Below are positions 32,374 through 42,750 of a stretch of 64,000 nucleotides of DNA, in pieces. Under the pieces are notes generated by a model. That model had not been told where the DNA came from, made no database searches, and was given only the letters and a program-made list of their open reading frames with translations. Location of the stretch: the NCBI RefSeq assembly GCF_051433165.1, contig NZ_JBHMFS010000005.1, positions 62,001 through 126,000 on the forward strand. The letters are read 5' to 3'. This stretch comes from Falsiroseomonas sp051433165 (lineage in GTDB: Bacteria > Pseudomonadota > Alphaproteobacteria > Acetobacterales > Acetobacteraceae). Positions within the stretch are counted from its first letter, which is position 1; each line of letters begins with the position of its first letter. The translations under genes were made by a program, and so were the position numbers.

Positions 32374-32649
32374 ATGTCGGAACAGGCCATGGGCCAGGCG
32401 CTGCGGGAAGCGCTGTGGGTCTCGACCCAGGTGATGGGGCCGCCGCTGCTGGCGGTGCTGGTCATCGGGCTGGTGGTGTCCCTGGTGCAGGCGCTGACCC
32501 AGATCCAGGAGGCCACGCTGGCCTTCGTGCCGAAGCTGGTGATCGGCGGGGCGCTGATGCTGCTGCTCGGCCCCTTCACCGCGCAGGTGATGACAAGCTG
32601 GACCGAGACGCTGTTCGACCGGATGATCCAGATCGGCGGCGCGCCGTGA
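32374..32649 (+). CDS. fliQ: Flagellar export protein FliQ
   Basis: This 91-residue export gate subunit has two spans (about 23-45 and 55-75). Segments PLLAVLVIGLVVSLVQALTQ and IQEATLAFVPKL are typical of FliQ. The ATG at 32374 is preceded by AGGAGGG and is preferred to an in-frame TTG at 32356. It overlaps fliR by GTGA. Confidence 0.94.
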   Translation: MSEQAMGQALREALWVSTQVMGPPLLAVLVIGLVVSLVQALTQIQEATLAFVPKLVIGGALMLLLGPFTAQVMTSWTETLFDRMIQIGGAP

Positions 32650-33428
32650 ACGACAGCGACCTTCTGCTGCTGCAATCGCTGCCCGGCCTGGCCTTCCAGG
32701 CCGTTCTCGTCTTCGCCCGCCTCGGCGCCGCCGTGCTGCTGCTGCCCGGGCTGGGGGAGCAGGAGGTGCCAGCGCCGATCCGGCTCGGCCTTGGCCTGCT
32801 GCTGGTGGCACTGCTGTTTCCCGTGATCTCGCCCGGCCTGCCGCCGGCGCCGGAGGATGCGGCGGAGGCCACGCGGCTGCTGGCGATCGAGGTGGTGGTG
32901 GGGCTGTGGATCGGCACCCTGGCACGGCTGGCGCTGACCGCCTTCGCCATGGCCGGCCAGGCGATCTCGGCGCTGATCGGGTTGGGCGGGCTGATGGTGA
33001 TGGACCAGACGCTGGGGGCGCAGGCCACAGCGCTCGGCCGCACGCTCGGGCTGCTGGCGGTGGTGCTGGTGCTGTCCACCGGGTTGTATGCCTGGCCGCT
33101 GCGGGCGCTGGTGGAGAGCTATGCAGTGCTGCCGGCGGGCAACCCGTTCCCGGCCGGCATGGCGGTGGAGGTGGTGGCCCAGGCGGGGGCGGATAGTCTT
33201 TCACTGGCGCTGCGGCTGGCCGCGCCCTTCGTCATCGGCGCGGTGGTGCTGAACGTGGCGCTCGGCCTGCTGGCGCGGCTGGCGCCGCAGGTGCAGACCT
33301 TCTTCGTCGCGGTGCCCGGGCAGATCCTGGCCGGGCTGGCGCTGCTCGGCCTGCTGGCGCCGCCGATGATCGCCGCCTTCGCCGAGGCGCTGCGCGCCAG
33401 CTTCGCCGCCCTGCCGGGTCTGCGCTGA
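32646..33428 (+). CDS. fliR: Flagellar export protein FliR
   Basis: This 260-residue multi-span export gate subunit starts with a GTG in the GTGA overlap with fliQ. Typical segments are FARLGAAVLLLPGLGEQEVP, FAMAGQAISALIGLGGLMVM and LGLLARLAPQVQTFFVAVPG. flhB follows after 3 bases. Confidence 0.94.
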   Translation: MNDSDLLLLQSLPGLAFQAVLVFARLGAAVLLLPGLGEQEVPAPIRLGLGLLLVALLFPVISPGLPPAPEDAAEATRLLAIEVVVGLWIGTLARLALTAFAMAGQAISALIGLGGLMVMDQTLGAQATALGRTLGLLAVVLVLSTGLYAWPLRALVESYAVLPAGNPFPAGMAVEVVAQAGADSLSLALRLAAPFVIGAVVLNVALGLLARLAPQVQTFFVAVPGQILAGLALLGLLAPPMIAAFAEALRASFAALPGLR

Positions 33429-33431
33429 GCC

Positions 33432-34496
33432 ATGGCCGAGGGCGGCGAGGGCGCCGATGCCGCCGACGAGACAGAGGCCGCCACACCCAGGCGGATCGAG
33501 AAATCGCGGCAGGACGGCCAGGTCGCCTTGTCGAAGGAGGCGGTCGGCTGGTCGGCACTCGCCGCTGCCACGCTGGCCGCGATGCTCGCCTTGCCGGTCA
33601 CCGGCACCGAGATGTTGCGGGCGATGCGCGCCACGCTGGAACGCGGCCATGCGCTAGCGATGATGGACACCGCGCGCCTGTTGTTCGGGCAGGGTCTGAT
33701 GGCGCTGCTGCCGGTGGCGCTAGCCGCGGCGCTGGCGGCGGTGGCGGCGACGCTGGCCCAGACCGGCGGGCTGATCTCGGCGAAGAACATGATTCCGCGG
33801 CTTTCCAAGATCAGCCCCTGGGCCGGGCTGAAGCGCATGGTGGCGCCGGAAGCGGGCATGGAGTTCCTCCGCAACCTGGTGAAGCTGGCGCTGGTGGGGG
33901 CCGCGTTGTGGTTCGCCCTGGGGGATCTGCAGGAGATTCAGGCGGCGCTGCACCAGGCCCCTGGCGGCCTGCCCGCCACCGCCGGTGCCGCGGCGCTGCG
34001 GCTGATGCTGGCCGCCCTGGTGGCCTTCGCGGGGATCGCGGTTCTGGACCTGATGTGGGTGCGCTACCGCCATGCCAGCCAGCTGCGGATGAGCAAGCAG
34101 GAATTGCGGGAAGAGGCCAAGGAGTCGGAGGGCGACCCGACCATGAAGGCCCGCCGCCGGCAGATACGCCAGGCGCAGGGCCGGCAGCGGATGATGTCCG
34201 CGGTACCGCGCGCCGCCGTGGTGGTCACCAACCCCACCCACTACGCCGTGGCACTGGCCTATGGCGGTGACAGCGCCGCGCCGAAGGTTGTGGCCAAGGG
34301 CGCGGACGCCATGGCTGCCCGCATCCGCGAGGCCGCCCAACAGGCCGGCGTGCCGCTGGTGGCCAACCCGCCTCTGGCACGCGCCCTGTGGCGGCTGGAT
34401 CTGGAGGCCGAGATCCCGCCGGAGCACTACCAGGCCGTTGCGGAAATCATCGCCTATGTCTGGCGCCAGCGTGGCGCCGCGGCTCGTTATAGTTGA
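33432..34496 (+). CDS. flhB: Flagellar export switch protein FlhB
   Basis: FlhB sets the export substrate specificity. The 354-residue protein has the N-terminal signature ATPRRIEKSRQDGQVALSKE, four spans, and the self-cleavage site NPTHYAVAL (cleaved between Asn and Pro), followed by the FlhBC domain ending near IAYVWR. It closes the flgB-flhB operon and is followed by a cckA-like gene. Confidence 0.96.
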   Translation: MAEGGEGADAADETEAATPRRIEKSRQDGQVALSKEAVGWSALAAATLAAMLALPVTGTEMLRAMRATLERGHALAMMDTARLLFGQGLMALLPVALAAALAAVAATLAQTGGLISAKNMIPRLSKISPWAGLKRMVAPEAGMEFLRNLVKLALVGAALWFALGDLQEIQAALHQAPGGLPATAGAAALRLMLAALVAFAGIAVLDLMWVRYRHASQLRMSKQELREEAKESEGDPTMKARRRQIRQAQGRQRMMSAVPRAAVVVTNPTHYAVALAYGGDSAAPKVVAKGADAMAARIREAAQQAGVPLVANPPLARALWRLDLEAEIPPEHYQAVAEIIAYVWRQRGAAARYS

Positions 34497-34527
34497 TAGT
34501 GGGGCGAACAATGCGCGTGATGATTGC

Positions 34528-36156
<1,629 letters not shown>

Positions 36157-36166
36157 ATGTTCTTGT

Positions 36167-36182
36167 CGGAATGGCCGTTCCG
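36167..36182. promoter_or_regulatory. Near-perfect palindrome in the recA upstream region
   Basis: CGGAATGGCCGTTCCG matches its own reverse complement at 14 of 16 positions. It lies about 150 bases before the recA ATG and just after the cckA-like stop. It contains a GTTC half-site, and another GTTC is at 36159-36162, but their spacing (14 bases) does not fit the known alphaproteobacterial LexA box GTTC-N7-GTTC. A candidate operator only. Confidence 0.4.
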
Positions 36183-36332
36183 CGCGATATTCCGCTCAGC
36201 AGGCTGGGGTGCCCGCGGGAGCGCCAGTTGGCGCCACGCAGGGTTTTTCCAGCCAGGGGATTGACCGGTGGGTAGTAGACCTGCCTCAATTTCGCCCATA
36301 GGTTGAGATCAGATTTCGGGAGAGCGAGCCGC

Positions 36333-37367
36333 ATGGACAAGACCAAGGCTCTGGATGCCGCGCTGAGCCAGATCGAACGCGCCTTCGGCAAGGGCTCGAT
36401 CATGCGGATGGGCAACAAGGCCGCAACGGATGAGGTGGAGGTGATCTCCACCGGCTCGCTCGGGCTGGACCTGGCGCTCGGCATCGGTGGCGTGCCCAAG
36501 GGGCGGATCATCGAGGTGTATGGCCCGGAAAGCTCGGGCAAGACCACGCTGGCGCTGCATATGATCGCGGAAGCGCAGAAGAAGGGCGGCACCTGCGCCT
36601 TCATCGACGCGGAACACGCGCTGGACCCCGGCTATGCCAAGAAGCTGGGCGTGGATATCGAGAACCTTCTGATCAGCCAGCCGGATGCCGGCGAACAGGC
36701 GCTTGAGATCTGCGACACGCTGGTGCGGTCGGGCGCCATCGACGTGCTGGTGGTGGACAGCGTCGCGGCGCTGGTGCCGCGGGCGGAGCTGGAAGGCGAG
36801 ATGGGCGACACCCATGTCGGCCTGCATGCCCGCCTGATGTCCCAGGCGCTGCGCAAGCTGACGGGCAGCGTCTCCCGTTCCAACACGCTGCTGGTCTTCC
36901 TGAACCAGATCCGCCTGAAGATCGGCGTGATGTTCGGCAATCCGGAAACCACCACGGGCGGCAACGCGCTGAAGTTCTATGCCTCCATCCGCATGGAAAT
37001 CCGCCGGATCGGCGCCATCAAGGACCGCGACACCACCACGGGCAACCAGACCCGGGTGAAGGTGGTGAAGAACAAGATGGCGCCGCCGTTCCGGCAGATC
37101 GAATTCGACATCATGTATGGCGAAGGCATCTCCAAGGTGGGCGAGCTGATCGACCTCGGCGTGAAGGCCGGAATCGTCGAGAAGTCGGGCGCCTGGTTCA
37201 GTTGCGACAGTCAGCGGATCGGCCAGGGGCGGGAGAATGCGAAGCAGTTCCTGCGCGACAACCCGGCCATGGCGGAAAGCGTGGAAAAGCGCATTCGCGA
37301 CCAGGCCAGCGGCCTGGCCAGCACCATGCTGGCCGGGGAGGGTGAGGAAGCGGCGGCGGCCGAGTAG
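36333..37367 (+). CDS. recA: Recombinase RecA
   Basis: RecA drives homologous recombination and the SOS response. From the ATG at 36333 it has 344 residues. It carries Walker A GPESSGKTT, QALEICDTLVRSGAIDVLVV (Walker B region) and the L2 loop around GNPETTTGGNALKFYAS. The frame is open back to 36303, but GGGAGAG just before 36333 and the conserved N terminus MDKTKALDAAL favour this start. Confidence 0.97.
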   Translation: MDKTKALDAALSQIERAFGKGSIMRMGNKAATDEVEVISTGSLGLDLALGIGGVPKGRIIEVYGPESSGKTTLALHMIAEAQKKGGTCAFIDAEHALDPGYAKKLGVDIENLLISQPDAGEQALEICDTLVRSGAIDVLVVDSVAALVPRAELEGEMGDTHVGLHARLMSQALRKLTGSVSRSNTLLVFLNQIRLKIGVMFGNPETTTGGNALKFYASIRMEIRRIGAIKDRDTTTGNQTRVKVVKNKMAPPFRQIEFDIMYGEGISKVGELIDLGVKAGIVEKSGAWFSCDSQRIGQGRENAKQFLRDNPAMAESVEKRIRDQASGLASTMLAGEGEEAAAAE

Positions 37368-37391
37368 GCGGAACCTTTACGGCCACAAGCG

Positions 37392-37709
37392 TTGGATGGC
37401 GGAACCGTAACCGAAACCGGGGGTCCCAAGGTCCGTCTTCCGCTTGCCGGCATCGCCGCCGCCACGTTTCTGTTCGCCGCGCCCGCCTTTGCGCAGTCCT
37501 TGGCGCAGCCTTCGCCTGGCCGGTGTGTCGGGCAGGTCGATATTACCCGTGCCATCGAGATCGCCCGGGGCGCGGGCATCGCCCGTGTCGACCAGGCGGA
37601 GTGCGACGATGGGCTCTGGGAGGTCGAGGGCCGCGACGCCCAGGGCCGCAACATCGAGGTGGATGTGGACCCGCGCGATGGCCGGGTGGTGAAGGTCGAG
37701 CGCGACTGA
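37392..37709 (+). CDS. Small secreted PepSY-like protein
   Basis: This 105-residue protein has a signal peptide-like stretch (PLAGIAAATFLFAAPAFAQS) and a C-terminal PepSY-type domain. The domain shows AIEIARGAGIARVDQAECDD, LWEVEGRDAQGRNIEVDVDP and ending RDGRVVKVERD. Such domains are thought to act as inhibitors or sensors in the envelope. The only in-frame start before the signal is a TTG at 37392, so the N terminus is tentative. Confidence 0.75.
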   Translation: MDGGTVTETGGPKVRLPLAGIAAATFLFAAPAFAQSLAQPSPGRCVGQVDITRAIEIARGAGIARVDQAECDDGLWEVEGRDAQGRNIEVDVDPRDGRVVKVERD

Positions 37710-37827
37710 GGCGGGATGGCGGGGCGGCCACGCCTCGCGCCAGCGGGGTGGCGACGCGCACGCCCCGCTTCCGGTTTGGCGGATTCTGCTCTAACGATCG
37801 CGGCCCCTTGCGAGACATGCCGAGACC

Positions 37828-40476
37828 ATGAGCAGCAGCAACGATATCCGCGCCACTTTCCTCGACTATTTCCGGCGCAACGGACACGAAGTGGTGGAAA
37901 GCTCCCCCCTCGTGCCGCGCAACGACCCGACGCTGATGTTTGCCAACAGCGGCATGGTCCAGTTCAAGAATGTCTTCACGGGCCAGGAGAAACGCGGCTA
38001 CCAGCGCGCGACGACGGCGCAGAAGTGCGTGCGGGCGGGCGGCAAGCACAATGACCTGGACAATGTCGGCTATACCGCCCGGCACCACACCTTCTTCGAG
38101 ATGCTGGGCAATTTCAGCTTCGGCGATTACTTCAAGGAACAGGCGATCGAGCACGCCTGGACCTTGCTGACGCGCGATTTCGGCCTGCCCAAGGACAAGC
38201 TGCTGGTCACCGTCTATTCCGAAGACGAGGAAGCGCCGGTCTTCTGGAAGAAGATCGCCGGCCTGCCGGATAGCCGCATCATCCGCATCCCGACCTCCGA
38301 CAATTTCTGGCGCATGGGCGATACCGGCCCCTGCGGCCCCTGCTCCGAGATTTTCTTCGACCATGGCGACCACATCCCCGGCGGCCCGCCCGGCAGCCCG
38401 GAGGAGGATGGCGACCGGTTCATCGAGATCTGGAACCTGGTCTTCATGCAATATGAGGAAGGTCCCCCGGGGGTTCGCGTGCCGCTGCCGCGCCCCTCGA
38501 TCGACACCGGCATGGGCCTGGAACGCTTCGCGGCGATCCTGCAGGGCAAGCACGACAATTACGACACGGACACGCTGCGCGCCCTGATCCTGGCGAGCGC
38601 CGAGGCCACTGGCCAGGACGCGGACGGCCCATGGAAGACCAGCCATCGCGTGGTGGCGGACCATCTGCGCGCCGGCACATTCCTGATGGCGGATGGCGTG
38701 CTGCCCTCCAACGAGGGCCGCGGCTACGTCCTGCGCCGCATCCTCCGCCGCGCCATGCGCCACGCCCATATGATGGGGGCGCGGGAGCCCCTGCTGCACC
38801 GCCTGGTGCCGGCGCTGACCCGCCAGATGGGCGCGGCCTATCCGGAGATTTTCCGGGCTGAATCCCTGGTTGTCGAAACCCTGCGGCTGGAGGAGACGCG
38901 CTTCCGGTCCCTGCTGGAGCGCGGCCTCGGCCTGCTGGCGGATGAATCGGGCAAGCTGGGCGACAGGGGCACCCTGCCGGGCGATGTCGCCTTCAAGCTG
39001 TACGACACCTACGGCTTCCCCCTCGACCTGACGCAGGACGCGCTGCGCGGCGAGGGTAAGTCCGTGGACACAGAAGGCTTCGCGGCCGCCATGGCCGAGC
39101 AGAAGCAGCGCGCCCGCGCCGCCTGGGCTGGCTCCGGCGAGGCAGCGACGGAAACGCAGTGGTTCGACCTGAAGGAGAAGCTCGGCGCCTCCGAATTCCT
39201 CGGCTATTCGACCGAGAGCGCGGAGGGTGCAATCCAGGCGATCCTGGTCGACGGCAAGCCGGTGGACTCCGCACCAGCCGGCACCGAGGTCGCCATCCTG
39301 CTGAACCAGACGCCCTTCTACGCGGAATCGGGTGGCCAGGTGGGTGATGCCGGGCTGATCTCCGCTGGCGAGGCCTGCCGGATCGTGGTGCGCGATACGC
39401 AGAAGAAGCTGGGCGAGCTGTTCGTGCATTACGGCGTAGTGGCGCATGGGGAGGCGAAGCTCGGCCTGCCGGTGGTGGCCGAAGTGGACCACACCCGCCG
39501 CGGCACCATCCGCGCACATCACTCCGCCACCCACCTGCTGCATGAGGCGCTGCGCCGCCGGCTGGGCACGCATGTCTCCCAGAAGGGCTCGCTGAACGCG
39601 CCGGACCGCCTGCGCTTCGACGTCTCCCAGCCCACGCCGATGACGGATGACGACCTCGCCTGGGTCGAGACCGAGGTGAACGCCCGCATCCGCGAAAACG
39701 CCGAGGTGGTGACAAGGCTGATGACGCCGGACCAGGCCGTGGCCGTCGGCGCCATGGCGCTGTTCGGCGAGAAGTATGGCGACGAGGTGCGCGTGGTCTC
39801 CATGGGCCACGACCCGCAGGCGGTGGAACGCCACGGCGTCTATTCGCTGGAACTATGCGGCGGCACCCATGTGAAGCGCACCGGCGATATCGGGCTGTTC
39901 CAGATCGTCTCCGAAGGCGCCGTCGCGGCCGGTATTCGCCGCGTCGAGGCGGTGACGGGTGAGGCGGCGATGAAGCTGCTGGAGGAACGCGACCGGCAGC
40001 TCAGCCAGGCCGCCGCGGTGCTGAAGGCGCGCCCGGCCGAATTGGCGGATCGCATCGCGAACTTGCTGGAAGACCGCAAGAAACTGGAGCGCGAGGTCTC
40101 CGACCTGCGCAAGAAGCTGGCGACGGGCGGTGCGGCGGCGGAGGTTGAGGAGATCGCCGGCCTGCGCGTGGCGCTGCGCGAACTCGGCGAAATGCCGCCG
40201 CGCGACCTGAAGGGCGTGGTCGAGGCCATCCTGCAATCCGGCGCCGCGGATGTGGTGGCCGTGGTCGCGACCGCCGAGGGCAAGGCCAGCGTCTTTGTCG
40301 GTATCGGCGACGCCGCGAAGGGCAAGACGGATGCCGTGACCCTGGTGCGCGCGGCAAGCGCGGCCATCGGCGGCAAGGGCGGCGGCGGCAAGCCGGACAT
40401 GGCCCAGGCCGGTGGCCCGGATGGCGCCAAGGCGGCGGAGGCTCTGGCGGCGGTGCGGGCGGCGCTGGCGGGGTGA
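37828..40476 (+). CDS. alaS: Alanyl-tRNA synthetase
   Basis: This 882-residue class II synthetase includes the N-terminal RATFLDYFRRNGHEVV, SGMVQFKNVFTGQEKR, the catalytic ARHHTFFEMLGNFSFGDYFK, the editing-site zinc ligands in HHSATHLLHEAL and CGGTHVKRTGDIG, and a C-terminal DHHA1 domain ending AVRAALAG. All expected domains are present. A hairpin (GCGGGG/CCCCGC) lies in the gap before it. Confidence 0.97.
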   Translation: MSSSNDIRATFLDYFRRNGHEVVESSPLVPRNDPTLMFANSGMVQFKNVFTGQEKRGYQRATTAQKCVRAGGKHNDLDNVGYTARHHTFFEMLGNFSFGDYFKEQAIEHAWTLLTRDFGLPKDKLLVTVYSEDEEAPVFWKKIAGLPDSRIIRIPTSDNFWRMGDTGPCGPCSEIFFDHGDHIPGGPPGSPEEDGDRFIEIWNLVFMQYEEGPPGVRVPLPRPSIDTGMGLERFAAILQGKHDNYDTDTLRALILASAEATGQDADGPWKTSHRVVADHLRAGTFLMADGVLPSNEGRGYVLRRILRRAMRHAHMMGAREPLLHRLVPALTRQMGAAYPEIFRAESLVVETLRLEETRFRSLLERGLGLLADESGKLGDRGTLPGDVAFKLYDTYGFPLDLTQDALRGEGKSVDTEGFAAAMAEQKQRARAAWAGSGEAATETQWFDLKEKLGASEFLGYSTESAEGAIQAILVDGKPVDSAPAGTEVAILLNQTPFYAESGGQVGDAGLISAGEACRIVVRDTQKKLGELFVHYGVVAHGEAKLGLPVVAEVDHTRRGTIRAHHSATHLLHEALRRRLGTHVSQKGSLNAPDRLRFDVSQPTPMTDDDLAWVETEVNARIRENAEVVTRLMTPDQAVAVGAMALFGEKYGDEVRVVSMGHDPQAVERHGVYSLELCGGTHVKRTGDIGLFQIVSEGAVAAGIRRVEAVTGEAAMKLLEERDRQLSQAAAVLKARPAELADRIANLLEDRKKLEREVSDLRKKLATGGAAAEVEEIAGLRVALRELGEMPPRDLKGVVEAILQSGAADVVAVVATAEGKASVFVGIGDAAKGKTDAVTLVRAASAAIGGKGGGGKPDMAQAGGPDGAKAAEALAAVRAALAG

Positions 40477-41528
40477 GGGCGCGCGCCCTCGGCTTCGCGC
40501 CCGGAATTTTCGCCCCCGGCAAGCTGAACGCCATCACCGATGTAGCTGGCGTTCGCGTCGGCCAGGTCACGGTGCTGGAAGGCGAGGCCACCCGCACCGG
40601 CGTCACCGCCATCCACGCCCATGCCGGCAATCCGTTTGCGGAGCGTGTGCCGGCCGGCCTGTTTGCCATGAACGGCTACGGCAAGATGGCCGGCGTCACC
40701 CAGGTGCAGGAACTTGGCGAGCTGGAGACGCCTATCCTGCTGACCAACACCCTCGCCGTCGGCCGAGCGGTGGAGGCGCTGGTGGATTGGACCCTGGCGC
40801 AGCCGGGCAATGAGGCGGTGCGCTCGGTCAACGCCGTGGTGGGTGAAACCAATGATGGCCGCCTGAACGACATCCGCGCCCGCGGCATCACCCACCAGCA
40901 CATGCTGGATGCGCTGGCCGCGGCCTCGGAAGGTCCGGTGGCGGAGGGCTGCGTCGGCGCCGGCACGGGCACCATGGCCTTCGGCTGGAAGGGCGGCATC
41001 GGAACATCCTCCCGAATCCTGCCCACCGCGCTGGGCGGGTGGGTGGTGGGTGCGCTGGTGCAGGCGAATTACGGCGGTGCGCTGGTGATGGACGGGCTGC
41101 CGGTGGGGCGGCTGCTGAAGAAGTACTACCTGGCCGAACATGTGGCGGAACAGGCGGATGCCGACGGATCCGTCATGGTGGTGGTCGCCACCGACGCGCC
41201 GCTGTCGGACCGCAACCTGAAGCGCCTGGCGCGGCGCGCCATGGGCGGCATCGCCCGCACCGGCGCGGCCTTCTCCGATGGCTCCGGCGACTATGCCCTG
41301 GCCTTCGCGACGCATGAGGCGGTGCGGCGCGGCCCCGGGCGGGGCGCCACGCTGGATTGGCCGAATGATCGCATGTCGCCCCTGTTCGTCGCCGCGGCGG
41401 AAGCGACGGAGGAGGCGGTGCTGAACGCGCTCACCATGGCGACCACCGTTGAAAGCCGCCTCGGCGGGCGCCGTGTGGTCGGTCGGGCGCTGCCGCTGGA
41501 CCAGGTGGCGGCGTTGCGTCGGGCTTAA
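40473..41528 (+). CDS. P1-family (S58) aminopeptidase-like protein
   Basis: This 351-residue protein starts with a GTG overlapping the alaS stop (GTGA). It resembles DmpA/BapA-type beta-peptidyl aminopeptidases, which mature by self-cleavage before a serine. Visible parts are ITDVAGVRVGQVTV, FAMNGYGKMAGVTQ, VGAGTGTMAFGWKGGIGTSS and the cleavage region FSDGSGDYALAF. The substrate is unknown. Translation is probably coupled to alaS. Confidence 0.88.
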   Translation: MRARALGFAPGIFAPGKLNAITDVAGVRVGQVTVLEGEATRTGVTAIHAHAGNPFAERVPAGLFAMNGYGKMAGVTQVQELGELETPILLTNTLAVGRAVEALVDWTLAQPGNEAVRSVNAVVGETNDGRLNDIRARGITHQHMLDALAAASEGPVAEGCVGAGTGTMAFGWKGGIGTSSRILPTALGGWVVGALVQANYGGALVMDGLPVGRLLKKYYLAEHVAEQADADGSVMVVVATDAPLSDRNLKRLARRAMGGIARTGAAFSDGSGDYALAFATHEAVRRGPGRGATLDWPNDRMSPLFVAAAEATEEAVLNALTMATTVESRLGGRRVVGRALPLDQVAALRRA

Positions 41529-41585
41529 ACACTTCGCGAAGGCTTCTCCGGCAGTCTGGGCGCGGTTCGGAGGGCTGGAGGCGGT

Positions 41586-41987
41586 GTGGCGACCCTGCTG
41601 GGCGGGCTGGTGCTCGCGTTGTTGCTGCTTGGCCTGGGCTTGCTGATACGCCGCATGCTGCGCGCGGTCTTGGCTTTCGTGCAGCGCCTGCGCCGGCCGC
41701 ATTGGCGCGGCTTCACATTGCCCGCCTTGCGCCTGTCCCGCAGCCGCGCCTTCGCCCGTGCCGAAAGCGCGCGCGCCGAGTTGCTGGCGGCAAAGGTCGC
41801 GCGGTTGCGGGTGAAGTTGCGCCTCGCGCGCCAGGCACCGGCGGAGCCACGCTTCCAGCGCGCCAAGCGCGAATTCGCCCGCCGCTTCCATCCAGACCGG
41901 CTGCCGCCGCGCAGCCCGGATCGCCGCGTGCGGATCGCGATGTTCCAGGAATTCTGGGCGGTGCTGCGCGGGATCGAGCGCGGCTGA
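41586..41987 (+). CDS. Membrane-anchored J-domain-like protein
   Basis: This 133-residue protein has a single N-terminal span (about residues 4-22, LLGGLVLALLLLGLGLLI), a long basic helical region and a C-terminal segment RAKREFARRFHPDRLPPRSP. The segment contains the HPD tripeptide and flanking helices of a J domain (it ends RVRIAMFQEFWAVLRGIE). It may recruit DnaK to the membrane, though the J-like part is short. The GTG at 41586 is the best start. It is convergent with the DUF599 gene, which abuts it. Confidence 0.65.
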   Translation: MATLLGGLVLALLLLGLGLLIRRMLRAVLAFVQRLRRPHWRGFTLPALRLSRSRAFARAESARAELLAAKVARLRVKLRLARQAPAEPRFQRAKREFARRFHPDRLPPRSPDRRVRIAMFQEFWAVLRGIERG

Positions 41988-42671
41988 TCAGGCCTTCTCG
42001 ATCACCGCATGGCGCAACGCGCTGCGGAATTCGCGGCGGTGCAATTCGCGCAGCACGAACAGGCTGGTGGCGATCAGCGCCAGCGGGTGCACCACCCAGG
42101 CCAGCGCAGCCAGGCCGAAATAATAGCTCCGCAGCCCGGTGTTGAAGTGCCGTGCAGCGCGGTTCGCCACATCGGCCGCCATGTCCGCCATCGAAGTCGC
42201 CTCGGCATCCGGTTTGCCGCAGGGAATGCCGCCGACCAGGATCGAGGTGTAGTTGAACTGCCGCAACGCCCAGGTCAGCTCGAAGAAGGCATTGACGAAG
42301 ATCAGCAGCAGCAGGCCGATCTTGATCTCCCAGGTCTGATCCGTCGGCACCGCCGCATAGGGCAGGGCGGCGACGACGCGCCGGCCGAGATCGGGCGCAC
42401 CGAGCAGCGCCACCAAGCCGCCCAGGATGAAGATGCTGGTGGTGGCGAGGAAGCTGGTGCTGTTCATCAAATTGCCGATCGCCGCCATGTCGGCGATGCG
42501 GTTTTCCCGCGTCAGCATGGCGTGCATCCAGCGGCGCCGGTAGCCATCCATGGCTGCGATGACACTGGCGCGGCGGATTCGCGGCACCCGGTCCACCACA
42601 TTGGCGTAGCCCAGCCAGCAGCCGGCGAAGATCGCCAGGGCCGTCCAGTCGAGCAGGGTGAAGCTGGTCAT
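41988..42671 (-). CDS. DUF599-family membrane protein
   Basis: This 227-residue protein has about four membrane spans: DWTALAIFAGCWLGY, SIFILGGLVALLG, IGLLLLIFVNAFFELTWALR and HPLALIATSLFVL. RRRWMHAMLTRENRIADMAA and FNYTSILVGG are typical of DUF599. The function of the family is not known. Confidence 0.8.
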   Translation of the reverse strand: MTSFTLLDWTALAIFAGCWLGYANVVDRVPRIRRASVIAAMDGYRRRWMHAMLTRENRIADMAAIGNLMNSTSFLATTSIFILGGLVALLGAPDLGRRVVAALPYAAVPTDQTWEIKIGLLLLIFVNAFFELTWALRQFNYTSILVGGIPCGKPDAEATSMADMAADVANRAARHFNTGLRSYYFGLAALAWVVHPLALIATSLFVLRELHRREFRSALRHAVIEKA

Positions 42672-42750
42672 GCGGGTCTTATACTGCAGTGCAGCATAAA
42701 ACGGCCAGTGTGGAGCCGGGCGGGCTTGCGGCCCGCCCGACCCCGTCAGG

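Noticed and set aside
36159..36180. Two GTTC half-sites as a LexA box for recA
   Set aside because: The spacing is 14 bases, not the 7 of the alphaproteobacterial SOS box.
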